Assembly (NCBI GenBank): GCA_023213395.1
Contig: CM041465.1
Location: 177,389,741 to 177,453,740 of the forward strand
Length of the DNA stretch: 64,000 bases
Source: Cycas panzhihuaensis
Taxonomy: Eukaryota > Cycadophyta
Reading direction: 5' to 3'
Positions 32,268 through 45,270 of the stretch are shown here, in pieces. Within the stretch, counting starts at the first letter, position 1. Each line of letters opens with the position of its first letter. The notes below the pieces were generated by a model. It did not search any database, was not told where the DNA came from, and was given only the letters and a program-made list of their open reading frames with translations. The translations under genes and the position numbers were made by a program.

Positions 32268-33216
32268 GATTCTTTTACCCTTAGAATCATATAGTTTATA
32301 AGATCTTGATGTATCACTATATCCTATAAATATTCACTTAGTGATTTTATCATTTAACTTAGTCCTTCTTTATTTTAGAACATATGCATATACTATGCAT
32401 ATAAGAACTCTTAAGTATTTGATACTTGGCTTATGACTTATCTAAGCCTCTTCAGGTGTGACCCATCTACCTAACTTTGTTGTGTATTTGTTCAACAAGT
32501 AAATAATTGTATGAATATCTTTCGCTAAGATTCTTATCCTTTAGCATAATGTTAGCCCTCTCAATAGTAATGATTAGTGGGTTGTTCTATTTGCAATAGT
32601 TTTTATATTTATTTGAAATGAATTCTCCCCCATTAGATGATTTAAGGGTTAATATTTTATGGCCACCTTATTTTTTAATTATTACTTTGAAATCAATAAA
32701 GCATTGAAGTTCATCTAACTTAAATTTGAGAAAATAAACCCAAGTTATTCTTGTGATGTCATTAATAAAAGTTATGAAGTAGTTTGCTCCTCCAAGTGAT
32801 GACACATTCATTTGTTCACAAAGATCTGTGTACGCTAGTTGAAGAAACCTATTTGCTTTATAGTTTTCATTAGGGAATCCTTATCTTTGTTGCTAGTTTA
32901 GTGTAGATCCATTCCATACTTCTTTTCCATGTTTAATGTTAGGTAGACCAACTACCATTTCCATTTTTTTCATTAATGCTAAGTTATTACAATTCACATA
33001 GCTAAATCTTTTATGCCATGTCTCATTATCCATATTAAATGATGCCTTAGAGGCATAGTATTCATTTAGGGGTATGGTCAACTTAAATAGTTTATCACTT
33101 GTCATTTGACCCTTAGTAACTATGACTTTATTCTTTAACTTGTCCTTAATTATGCACTCATCATTGTCAAAGATAATTTTATACTTTTGCTCCATTACTT
33201 GTCTAACTAATAACAA
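32268..33216 (-). pseudogene. Copia C GAG-pre-integrase and integrase remnant
   Basis: From 33,216: LLVRQVMEQKYKIIF, LFKLTIPLNEYYAS, ETWHKRFSYVNCNNLALMKK (start of the HHCC motif), 107 codons open. Below it: LAYTDLCEQMNVSSLGG (first Asp), YFITFINDITRITWVYFLKFK, SSNGGEFISNKY (second Asp read as Ser), and at 32,270-32,330 the FIGYSDTSRSYKLYD-type block that continues across the Copia B insertion. A typical Copia integrase with catalytic loss and stops. Confidence 0.8.
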
Positions 33217-34560
33217 GTTCTTCTTGGGTGTAAGGACATTAGGTATATCATTGATGCACTTAGTCTCTCCAAAGTCTATTTAGATGGTTATATTTTCTTT
33301 ACCTATTATGGCTTAAGTAGTATTATCCTTAAATATGATTTTATTTATTTGAGTATTTCTAACTTTTTAAATCATTCTTTCCTATGTGTTATATGAGTAG
33401 AGTAACCTAAATCAATATACTAACTATCCTCCTTTTAATTGGCCATAAGACTTGATAGGAAAAGTCTTTCACTCTTCCTTAGTTATTCAACTATTATATT
33501 TATTATCCCTCTTTGAATGTTATACCTTATTATGAAACAATTATTTTCTAAGTATCAATTTCTATGACAATAAGAACAATGTATTGTTCCTCTTCCTCTA
33601 CCTCTAAGAATCCTTCCTCTTTGTCCTTATTTCCTTCCTCTTGGACATTGTCCTCTACCTCTTCTTTGTGGTTCAAACCTTGTCCTTGACCTTGATTAAA
33701 TTGGCTTTGATAGATTTATCTTTGTATTTGACTTTGTCCTTGATAGAATTGACCTAGATTTTGATAAAATTGACTTTATCTTTGATGAAATTGCCTTTGG
33801 TTTTTAAACTTTTATCCTATTTCTTTAAGAATTTGATCTCTTTCTCTAAAACTTTGGCCTTCATAGGATGGCTTGATTTTTACCTTAGTGAAAAATACAT
33901 ATTCTAATGACTTACTACCACCTTTCTTCTATTCAATATCTAATAACATAGTACTAAGATAATTAATCTTGAGTTTTGTAAGATCTTTGGAAACCTTAAT
34001 GCTTGTAGCTACAAATTCAAACCTCTTGATGCCACTAATACACCTTAATTTTTTTTCTACCATCCTTTGTTTACTAGTAACTTCTCCTAATGCCTTCATT
34101 TGATTAACTAGGCCTTATAATTTATTTATAAATTCATTAATCTCCTCATTATTATTTATCTTATAATTTTAAAATCTAGTCCTTAATGTTTAAAGTTTTG
34201 ATATAATTGCTCCTTCATAGGTGGTCGTCAAAGCATCTCATGCCTCTTTTGATGTAGTTACCTTACTAATTCTTGGGAAGATGTGGTCCTCTAAAGTACA
34301 AAGGATGAATGCCAAGGCTTCATTGTCCCTCTTTTCATTCTCCTTAAACATCTTCTTCTTATTTGTAGTAGTGTTATGATCAAGTGTACCATATCCATTT
34401 TCAATTAAATACCACATCTTTTTATAAGCCAAATTGTCCCTAATCAACTTTGGTACATGCACAAGTGTTCTAATTAGTACTGAACCTCCTCCAAGATAAA
34501 GATTTTGTATTAGATTGTGATTATAAAGTGAAGTTTTTTCTAAGTTTATTTAAAGGGTTA
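33217..34560 (-). pseudogene. Copia C gag and protease remnant
   Basis: 34,462-34,238 is open for 74 codons: VPKLIRDNLAYKKMWYLIE, ENEKRDNEALAFILCTLEDHIFPRI, a Copia Gag pattern. Around 33,570-33,600 there is a CSYCHRN piece of a zinc knuckle, preceded by Arg/Gly/Gln-rich repeats (33,600-33,860; GQGQ, FNQGQ-like). Protease near 33,420 reads YIDLGYSTHIT where DSGCSxHMT is usual (Ser of the active-site triad is Leu). Confidence 0.7.
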
Positions 34561-37500
34561 ACTTGTAGAAAGTCCACAAACTTGCATCAACTTTGAACAT
34601 TAAAATAATATATCAAATGATTTAAAACATATTAAATGACCTTTCACTTTATAGAGAATTAAAATATAAATCCAATGCTTTAAAGAAAACTTAATTTTGA
34701 CACTTTATGGTAAAATAATGGCTTAAATAATATAAGGAGGTCAATTTTAATAAGTAACCCTAAGTACATAAATTGTAACAAAAAACTTACATCAACTTTA
34801 TCTCCTTAAATGGACTACTAAACACAAACCCAATATAGTCATATGACCATTTGTTTTATTTGAGTGAAAATAAAGATCACTCTACAGTTGATAGATCTTA
34901 AAATGCGCCCCACAAGTGACAATTATACTCATTGAAGTAGTCACAAGTACTTAAACTAAGGTAAGCTTCTTAAAATGCAGTTTATCCCTTTTAAAAAAGT
35001 GGTCTTCTAGTCACTTGGATGTTATATATGACCTAGAAATCTGAATATCAAGGGGGCTACAAGCTAATAAAACCTAGCAAAATATAGAAAATGATTAATT
35101 TTTTTAAGCGATTAGTATTAAATCACTTAAAACTATTAGCATCAATATTAAATAATTAGTATCACCTTTCATTGAATTCTAGAAATAGTTATTAGATTTA
35201 AACATAGCAATAAGAAATATATGTCATCCTCTGAATATGTATTGTGAAGAAATTGACAGATAGATACAAAGATCTTCATTTGTATGCTTCAAATAAATGT
35301 AAAGATATAATAGACAAACTTGACTCATAGACTCCATAGTTGCCTGATCAATAAAGTTGATGCATGATAGGGTCGTAACCAATAATTGTAAACCTCCTTG
35401 GGTGGAGCTAAAAGGAAAGGGTTAACACATTACTAAATAATTATAAACTCTAAGTATCAATACACCCTTAAATATATGCACTGCCAAGGTAGACTTGGAT
35501 GTAGGCTTAAATTAATATTGAATACTAAATAGATGTGTTATTGAATGCCCAAACACATACAAGTAGAAATGCAATGATGGCCAATCATGCAAATATATAT
35601 AGTCATGAAAGTGTGTATCCATGGACTATATATGCTAAAAAAATAATCGTGTATCATGTCACTCCCTCTACAAGTAGAGATACATAGAAAGACACATAGG
35701 GGTAAAGGCAATATAAGTGACTAAGATGGTGATATACTATGTACTTCATGCTTAAAACAGAGATTCATAAGAGACGTGATGATGTTTGGATTTAAACAAT
35801 GTTACGTAAGAGATGTAACAAAGTTTACATTCAAACATAACTGATGAGGATATGTGAATTAATAGGTTAGGCCAGTGTGTTACTAGGGCATGACCATCTT
35901 CATACATAAGAAAAATACAATGCAAAAGTATATATATTCCACTTGATGCCCCACATACATGGCTAAAAAGAAAATTACATGCAGTGAATAGGATATTCCT
36001 TTGTGTACATGGTTTTATCAGTGCCAACAAGATTAGTTCTAAAATGGTCCTACCCCTTGCTTATACGGGAATGCAAATAGTTTTAAATAAGCTCTATGGC
36101 TGTAAATTGCCTCATGGGTAAAGAAAACTAACATGCCTCTTGGGCTTTACATCATGCCACCATAGGCTTTCACCATGCCTCTATGGGAAAAATAACTACT
36201 AATAATATTAATACATGACTTAAAAGATTGACGTGACTCAAATATTACATGAATGACTCTCTCTCATATAATGAAGCTTAAAATGAAACTCAATGGGTTC
36301 TCTAGAGCCAAAAAATTAGTCTTTAGTATATGTTATCCCCTTTATTTGGGGTACATCATATCATGGATCCTTGAAAATACATAAATGTGCCTGACGAAGC
36401 TAAAAAGAATGAAGAAAAATATAAACTTTTAACTTTGAGATAAAATTTCTATATAAAATTAGCTTTAAATAGTATCAAATGACCTACCAAAAGAAATATC
36501 TCTCTGTTACTAATCCAATGCAATAGATATGACTAAGAAAGGAGCCTCCTAACTCAAGTTATGGAAAAAAGAGTGATAAGGACTCCATAAAATCTGAAAA
36601 TCAAGGGTTAAGCCCCTTTAGTTAGTAGTGATTGGTCATGTAGTACCTCCATATGACTAGGTGCTAAGTGGCAAGGGGGCTAATAGACTCAAAATATTTA
36701 TCCAATTTAATTTAATTTGCACTTTTAAATGAAACAAAATATAATCCCTTTCTAATAAAAGATTGACATCTGATTATAATAATAATATTCGTAAAAAATT
36801 AAAATCTTTGATAAAATAGATTAACCCTATTACAGTTCTGCCATATTGCTTAATTCAATTGCCATTTCTCTACATTGCCATTACGTTTCTCCATTGTTAA
36901 ATTTTCCTATGACTGCCATAAATGGAGATGTAGGTCCATGTGCTATGATTGACTTGCTGCCATAAATGGAGATTACAGGTCTCAAATATGTACAAGTCTA
37001 CCCTTTGATTATCTATAAGGGGTCAGTATAAGGGGTTATATATCATTATAAGATTGCTTAGCATTATACTATCATACCATCAAAATCTCTCTCATAGGAG
37101 TTTCATGCTTCCCAAATGGCTAGAGAACCTTTTTGCCTATTATGGTATACTCACGTTGTAGTGTGAGCACACATCACTATCATCATTATGATTTGTGATT
37201 CCCATCACCTATCTTAAATCTTACATCCCAGAATTAAAATAAATTTTTCATACCATGGGGTAAGTTTACTACTAAAAGGATACCTAGAAATATGTTGTAT
37301 GAGGATGAGGATTTTAGGGTTTACAAGCAAAGGTTTTGAAAAAACATGGTAAAAGCAAATGTTGGTGAGAATGCAATAACAACATGGTGTAGAAACCAAG
37401 AACTGACTGACAAATGAAAATAACTGAGACGTTGCTAAGTTCATGGCAAGGATACAAGGTGGCCTTTAAATAATATCATAGACACAGATTTCATATAGGA

Positions 37501-38264
37501 ATACCACAAAGTTGGGCAACATGCTAGATGAAAAAATCACATGTATGCTCTAGAACTATCATATTAGCAACAATCTACATGGCATGATATACTCCTAATG
37601 TGGGAATATTGATTAGTTTGAGTAGAGCCTCATTTAAAACATTGATCAAAATGTAGGTACTTCTTTACAGCATCATAGAAGTTCATGTAACCACTATAAG
37701 ACAGATACCTCATAGAATCCTATATGAAAGATCTCATAATGTGATAGTAATTAGGGACTATGGCAGAAAATCCCCCTTGTTGTCCTTAAAACATGATCCT
37801 CAACTATGTAGAAGCCAACAATACCATCAATAACAACCACACAGATTGAAGAATCTGAAAGTTCATTATACACTAGACTGCAACAAGAAACTTGGAAACA
37901 AACTCACACCCCACACCCTCCCCCAAATTTTTTATAGATAAAAATATAGGCCAAAGTTAAAGGCCATAAATACAATTTTGATTTTTTTCAATATAGTAAG
38001 TAACACGGAAAGTTACATATCATTAGAAATATATTTGACTTTATTCATCTATAAATCTATAAACCCTTTCGAAATGGAGTCACTCCTATCTTTCAGATAG
38101 TAAGAAGGGACTCTCCCAACTATTGTTAATGATCTTATTGCAATTTATTCATAGACATACAAAGGAGATAGTTATATAGAAATTGGAATCTGGATAAAGT
38201 AATTCTTGTGGACTTCACCATGAAGAATCTACAAGCAATATTATTTTGGTGCCACATGCATATA
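34561..38264. other. 3.7 kb without recognisable content
   Basis: AT-rich, with scattered short frames (35,752-36,030 and 37,214-37,444, both minus) that match nothing I know. It should contain the leader and 5' LTR of Copia C and possibly other degraded elements. Phrases such as caagggggctaca (35,051) and caagggggctaatag (36,672) recur. A T-poor CCCC-rich patch lies at 37,905-37,925. No LTR pair is found. Confidence 0.5.
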
Positions 38265-39389
38265 AAATTGTTCACTTGAGAAACTTAAAGAGCACTTGTT
38301 ATGTCAATTTAAGAATGTCTTATATAGCCTAAAACAAGCTCCTAGACCTGGTATGAAAATATTGATCAATAATTTCTAGAGAATAGGTTTGAGGGATCTC
38401 CAATTGGCTTAAACTTATATATCAATGTTGTAAATGATAAAGTTATATTTGTGGTGTTATATATTGATGATCTAACGATCATAGGTAATGATATCAACAT
38501 GATATTAAACTTAAATGTAGATCTTAGTCATTACTTTGAGATGATAACTTTGGGAATTCTACACTACTTCCTTAGAGTGAAACTATGGTAAAGGTCCAAA
38601 TAAGCCATCATCTCATAGGCAAAATACAATTGAGAAGCTTTGATAAAATTTAGAATGGTTGATAGTAAACCTATGCCTACTCCTATGGAAACATGTTCCA
38701 AATTGATAACAAGAGATGGTGGAGTAGATGTTGATCTAATGATGTATAGACAACCAATAGGAAGTCTAATATACTTAATTATTACCAGAATTGATATAAT
38801 TTTTTATAGTTGAAATGCTATTTAGATTTATGGTAGTACCAAAATAGAGTTAATGGAAATCTATAAAGAGGATCCTTAAATACTTAAAATGAATGATTTA
38901 ATATAGGCTTGAATTCAAATATAATGATTGCATTAGATATGTAGAAAGCAAAAGGTTGACTTTTAAATACTATTTAAGTTTAGGTTCAACTACCATCTCT
39001 TGGAGTAGTAAAAAGTAGTTAAATGTTGTTTTATGTTCAACTAAAGTGGAGTACAAGGTTGTAGTTGTAACTACTATTAAAGTCATTTGGTTATGACATA
39101 TTCTGAAGGACATGGGACTACGATGATTATAATAAAATATGTTGTACTATGATAATTAAACTACATTAAAGATTGCCAAAAATCATGTGTTCCATACTCG
39201 TACCAAACATATTGAGGTGCACTATCACTTTATTTATGAACTACTTTAGAGAAGAGTGATTGAGATGGTATATAGACTAATAGAAGAACAACTAAATGAC
39301 ATCTTTACCAAACTATTAGCATATGATAGATTCTAGATTTTTATGGATGGTTTATATGTCAGAATAAATGAGATAAACATTAATGGGGG
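38265..39389 (+). pseudogene. Copia A' RT and RNase H fragment (second copy of Copia A 3' region)
   Basis: Collinear with 8,695-9,777 joined to 16,256-16,298. It contains LYIDDLTII (38,460), LSHYFEMITLGILHYFL, LMMYRQPIGSLIYLIITRI, YLSLGSTTISWSSKK, HFIYELL and an LTR-proximal purine run (taatgggggtg). The tail ggatggtttatatgtcag is uninterrupted, unlike 9,771 where Gypsy K sits. It shares with Copia A the TGA following WL in the RNase H (IWL-stop). The 5' part of the element is missing; similarity starts at about 38,265. Confidence 0.85.
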
Positions 39390-39717
39390 TGTTGAGATTT
39401 AATGTTTATTATGGCTTATAACTTTAGATTATAAGACTCCCTTTTATTTTTTATATTTTAATAGTTATTAGATTTTTAATATTATATGAGTTAGAGAGTC
39501 ATTGGAGGTTACACTAATTGCCTCACTCATATGTTGATTCTTTTGGGATTAATATTTCATTTAGGTTTGTATAAAAGTACATATTGTACATTGTAAAAGG
39601 AATGAAAGAAATTAATGGAATGGGATTCAATTTTCATTTTGTGAAATCAATTTTTATTATGTGAATAGATTAATCCACCTATTTAAGTCTTCTCTATGCA
39701 CCCTTTAAATTAACTAT
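39390..39717 (+). repeat. 3' LTR of Copia A'
   Basis: Starts TGTTGAGATTT; homologous to 16,299-16,618 and 247-546. Followed directly by Copia D' sequence aaatgttctctttcc. Confidence 0.88.
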
Positions 39718-41840
39718 AAATGTTCTCTTTCCACTTGTTCAAATACTTGTGGGCGATCTAGGTAGACCTTATCCTATAGAATGTCATTTAGAAAAGCACT
39801 ATTTACATCTATCTAGTGGATCTCTTAGCTAAATTGTGTTGTTGTATTAATAAACAATATGATTCTAGTCATATTGGCTATTGAAGTAAAGGTTTCATCA
39901 AACTTTATACCTTGATTTGAGCATATTCTTTAGTGATAAGTCTAATTTTATACTTGTCTATATAACCCCCCTAGGTAAAGCTTAAGCCTACAAATCTATC
40001 TATGTCTAATTAGTCTTTTGTTAGTAGGAAGTTTGAATAAGTTCCATACATTTTTTTTTTTAGAGTTATACTTTCTCTTCTACAACTTTTCATAACTTAG
40101 CTTCCTCAATTGTTTCCTCAAATCTATTTTTTTCTTTCGAGCTTAAAATATTGGATATAAAGGAAAAGTATACTTCTTACCTTTTTTGTGCTCTTGTCTT
40201 CATCCCTTCATTAGTATTAATCTACTTAACAAATGAGCTTTTAATTGTTTACTTGTACCACTCAAGTAATTTAAGTAAGGACCCTTGTGAAGTTTCAACT
40301 TACTAAAGATTTCAAGGTTTATGACTTTAAGTTTTTGCACTTTGTCCCCTCAAACTAGATTCAGGTATATCAATATTGATACTTAGAGTTTTATCCTTAA
40401 TTTTACCTTCAACCTTATCATCTTTTTTTTTGTAAAAAGAAACATCCCTACTGATTATGATTTTTCTATTAGATAGATCTATTAACTTGTAAGTCTTTAA
40501 TGCATCACTGTATCTAATAATTATACATTTTTGTTGCTTTTGTCATCTAACTTCTTTCTTTGCTCCATATAAATATAAGTATATGCAATGCTCCCAAAAT
40601 CTCTTAAGTGACTAATACATGGCTTCAATCTAGTTCATGCTTTCTCAAGTCTTGTGTGCCTAATTGATTTGGTGGAACATCTATTTAGGAGGTAAACTAC
40701 TGTGGTGACTGCTTCATTCTAATAACGAAGAGAAGGACCTTTGGCTTTGAACATACATTTTGTCATTTCCACAATAACCTTATTCTCTCTCTATAATACT
40801 ATTCTACTATGGTGTATATGTAGTAGTAAATTGTCTCTTGATTTTTTCTCCTTTGTAAAAATTCGAACATAATGGATTTATACCCTCCACTACTATCACT
40901 TCCTAAGGTTTTTATTTTCAAACCTAAGAAATATGCTTGATTTTCTTTAAACTTCTCAAAAAAAAGGAATGTTTATGACTTCAAGAAATAAATTTATATT
41001 TTCCTCATAAGTCCTTTATAAAAGTCATGAAGTAATATGCTCCTCTAAAGGACTATATGGAGAATAGTCCACACTACAAACTAATTCTAACTTCTCCTTA
41101 TCTCTCCACTAAGTTTTCATGATCTTCTCTTTGTATTATTTTCCTAGTGCACTCGCCACAAACATCATGCTCCTTTTATACTAAGGATAAACCACTTACC
41201 ATGTTGAACCTATGTAGAAGTTACAAGTCAAAATAATTTAGATGACCATATTAGCCATGGCACAAGAGACTATTAGGTTTTTCAGTCACAAGTCTACATT
41301 AAAGTATATGAGGAAAAGCTTGTATAGCCCATTCTCCTATTTCCCTTGATAATAAGGTTACCTCCTTCATTAATCTTGTAACTATCCTTATTAAACATCA
41401 TTTTAAAGTCCATCTTCATTATCTAATTAATAGATAACATATTGTTTTTAAATGAGGACATATTTAGTTAATTAGATTGTTTTTAAATAAGGACACATAT
41501 AAAACATTATGTATTCTTTTACACTCACCATCAATTTTCAAAAGGATATTTCCTAGTCTAACAACTTGATGTTTATTATCGTCTCTTAGTAAAATTATAC
41601 CATTATCATGGTTCAAATCTTTAAACTTTTTATATTTGAAGAACATGTATTTGGTTGATCCTAATTCAATTAATTAGGTTCCTACTTCTTGCTTAGTCTT
41701 AGGTACATAAGCCATAAAGACTATATAGATCCCTGCCTTCTTCAAAAGACTAGTTTCTCTCAATATTCTTTTTATCTTCATATTTGATTTCTTTTTTTAA
41801 CATTTTTTTATCGATGTGGCTAAGTTTACCATAATAAAAA
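39718..41840 (-). pseudogene. Copia D' gag, protease, integrase and start of RT
   Basis: From 41,840 down the minus strand: HFYYGKLSHI (zinc knuckle remnant), protease-like LLRDDNKHQVVRLGNILLKI and IHNVLYVSLFKNNLIN (41,464-41,646, open for 60 codons), the GAG-pre-integrase and HHCC region near 41,150-41,250, integrase core (NGIIE-type motif near 40,800), VFG block, and RT start MDVNSAFLNDIL-like near 39,780. From about 41,055 down it is collinear with 18,000-16,619. It ends at the Copia A' LTR. Confidence 0.78.
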
Positions 41841-42147
41841 TGTTAGAGTGGTATATTAACCACATAACTTGACTAATATTTATGTGGTGTATATATGTGA
41901 ATATATGCAATATAATTTATTATTAGATGGGCCAACGGATGTAATATGCATGTAATATAGGAGGCACTTATAGATCTATTTAAAGGGATCCAAAGTCCAT
42001 TATACTTTATAATTTTATATCAATATAATCAATATTTTTGTGGTGGAATTTTACCGTAATATTTCCCACATCAATTCTACATTGTGTACTTGTTTATTTT
42101 GTGCTTGTTATATACATAAATGATTTGTTTATCTATGATTTCTAACA
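41841..42147 (+). repeat. 5' LTR of element F
   Basis: TGTTAGAGTGG...TTTCTAACA with matching inverted ends (TGTTAGA/TCTAACA), 307 bp, followed immediately by a primer site. It is inserted in the gag zinc-knuckle region of Copia D'. No 3' partner is found in the window. Confidence 0.75.
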
Positions 42148-42160
42148 TGGTATCAGAGTA
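42148..42160 (+). other. Primer binding site of element F
   Basis: tggtatcagagta, matching the initiator tRNA-Met type at the first 11 of 12 positions, abutting the LTR. Confidence 0.85.
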
Positions 42161-43540
42161 GATGGTCATGCATAAGTAGGTATACATTGGACAAAGTTTT
42201 CAAATTATAGGTTATCAGGTTATACTAGCTCAACCCTTCACTAAGGATTAACTTCTCCAACAATCGAGAGAATAGTCATAGGTTACAATGATTAAGTAGA
42301 GATTTTCATATCTTTAGGTCTTCATTTGTCCTTATAGATCTATAAAGGAGTGCAGGAGGTTATTTTTTGTTGTTGTAGGTGTAAGACAACTAGTACCCCT
42401 TATTTTTGTAGATCCAACCTTTGAATACTCAATTGCCAATTAAGGATCAATAGATATACTTGTGCGTGATTAAAGAAGGTGATATTAAAGATAGAAGTTA
42501 TGTTTGTAGACATTGGCTTCATATTGAGGTAGTATAGGTGAAACATAGATAAAGAGGTAGAGACTAGCCATAATATTTGTTGTAGGCTATTAAGAAAGTT
42601 GTTAACTAAGCATATTGCCTCTTATGCAACTAGAGTGTGAGGAAGTAAAAGAGTTGCAATCCATAGAGATGTTATTAGTATTGGCATTGGCAGCACATTC
42701 GCTAATCGTGATCACTTGTTCAGACTTAGAGTAATCTTAGAAGTTACCAAACATAGAGTGAATTATGGTTATACACAAATTAAAGCCATAGTAGCCATCG
42801 TAGGTTGTTAATATGGATTACGGTCATAGAGGACTCACAAGTCAAGTTTCCTTGTGTCTTATTTAATTGTCAGCTTCTACAGTAAATTTTATCTATGCTT
42901 CATGATACACACAATGTTTGTTTATGTTGCTAGAGAGAGACAAAGACAAAAAAATGTTATGCAGCTATAGTGAGCATAGACTCATAGCCAACAATACGTG
43001 ATTACACTAAGAATAAGACATAGATAGTCATAGTTAAAGTTGTCATTGTATTTATACCTTTGTGGAAGGTATTTCAAATAGTGTTTTGCCCTTTTGTATT
43101 AAAATTAAAATAAATATATTGAATTGCTTTTTGGATATGATGTTTTGAAATTCAAAAGTTGGCACAAATATATCTGGTAAGGATTTTTTAATATAATGGT
43201 GATTATACATTATGTGAATGTATGATATGTGGCATATGATGTTTTCATGTTTGGGCATTCATTGTAAGAAGAGAATATTGTTGTATGCTGTTGTATATTG
43301 AGGTGATTTGTTATGCACATGAATTGATTATTGTGTGAAACACCTCTTGTTTCATTTATTTGAGGCAAGATCCTTTACAATATAAAGGCACTTTCATGAT
43401 ATTGATATAATATCTTCTTGAGGTAATGTGTTGTGTGAGATAATTAGATAAAGGTAACTCCTTAAGTGAGGTATATACATCAGTGGTCTAGGTAGATAGA
43501 TGTTTTTAATCATTGTAATATTACATTGATTTTAGGGTGG
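42161..43540 (+). other. Element F interior, no recognised gene
   Basis: Non-coding sequence with no long frame and no pol motif; it ends at the AT block. It could be the leader of a truncated or non-autonomous element. Confidence 0.5.
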
Positions 43541-44582
<1,042 letters not shown>

Positions 44583-44930
44583 CTATAACAATGTTTAATT
44601 AAATCATACTTGTGAAGAGTTTTTAAAGTTCTTTCTTTGAATAGTCTTTTGCCTTATTTGTAAGTGGTTATTAGTCTTGTTGAAGCCTTTATATTCTAAG
44701 TTGTTGATCGAACTATTTTTGGGGAGGGGAATTTAGCTAATTAGAGGTTGGTTTAGGTTCTTTATATTTTCCAATTATACACCATGAAGAAGTTGGTTCC
44801 TTTGGTCAACTTTGTTGGAACTTTAACGAATAAAAGGAAAATACAGAATTGGTCCTCATGGTTAACTAGCTTTGGGGTATTACCAAATTTGAAATACTGG
44901 CTATTTCCTTAGATGGGAAAGAATATATAT
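44583..44930. other. Spacer without recognised content
   Basis: Unique-looking AT-rich DNA between the AT block and the G LTR. No frame or motif. Confidence 0.5.
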
Positions 44931-45254
44931 TGTTGGGACAATGCCTATTCTCAACATGTGTGTGCATACACCTAGGGCCCCCAAAGCCACTTAAGGTCAC
45001 GTAAAGCCCACCAGCGCTGCCATGCAACTATCTATGAGGATACTAAGGTATGTATTATGTTTATTTTATATAATTTTTTATTGTTTATTTAAATTATCAA
45101 GTAGAGGCATTTACCGCCTCTCTAAAACTATATATACTAAGGGGATACCTCCCTGGTATTTTTTAACATCGCTAACTATTCAGAAAACTTGGTATACTTT
45201 GAATAATGGATTCATCATTGTAATCTTTAGTTCACTCTACTCCTTGCACCTACA
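44931..45254 (+). repeat. 5' LTR of element G
   Basis: TGTTGGGACAATGCC...GCACCTACA, 324 bp. It is followed after two T bases by a primer-site match. The end CTACATTTGGTA has the same layout as element E (CTACATTTAGTA), hinting at related families. No second copy in the window. Confidence 0.65.
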
Positions 45255-45256
45255 TT

Positions 45257-45270
45257 TGGTACCATAGCAT
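45257..45270 (+). other. Primer binding site of element G
   Basis: tggtaccatagcatc, a diverged initiator tRNA-Met-type site. Confidence 0.6.

Larger units (their letters stand above)
18001..34560 (-). mobile_element. Copia C, decayed minus-strand Copia split by Copia B
   Basis: The minus strand carries gag, protease and integrase at 34,560-32,268 and, after the Copia B insertion (19,920-32,262, TSD atgat), the linker, RT and RNase H at 19,914-18,180. The two halves rejoin in frame across the TSD (the SYKLYDSKGKRIIMSRDVIF block spans it). A purine-rich stretch at 18,114-18,126 (rc atggaggagaaa) may be its polypurine tract, so 18,001-18,113 may be part of the 3' LTR. I could not find a matching 5' LTR, and the outer limits are approximate. 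Confidence 0.8.

Noticed and set aside
35752-36030. Minus-strand frame of 92 codons
   Set aside because: No recognisable domain, Cys/His spacing irregular, AT-rich context; probably chance.
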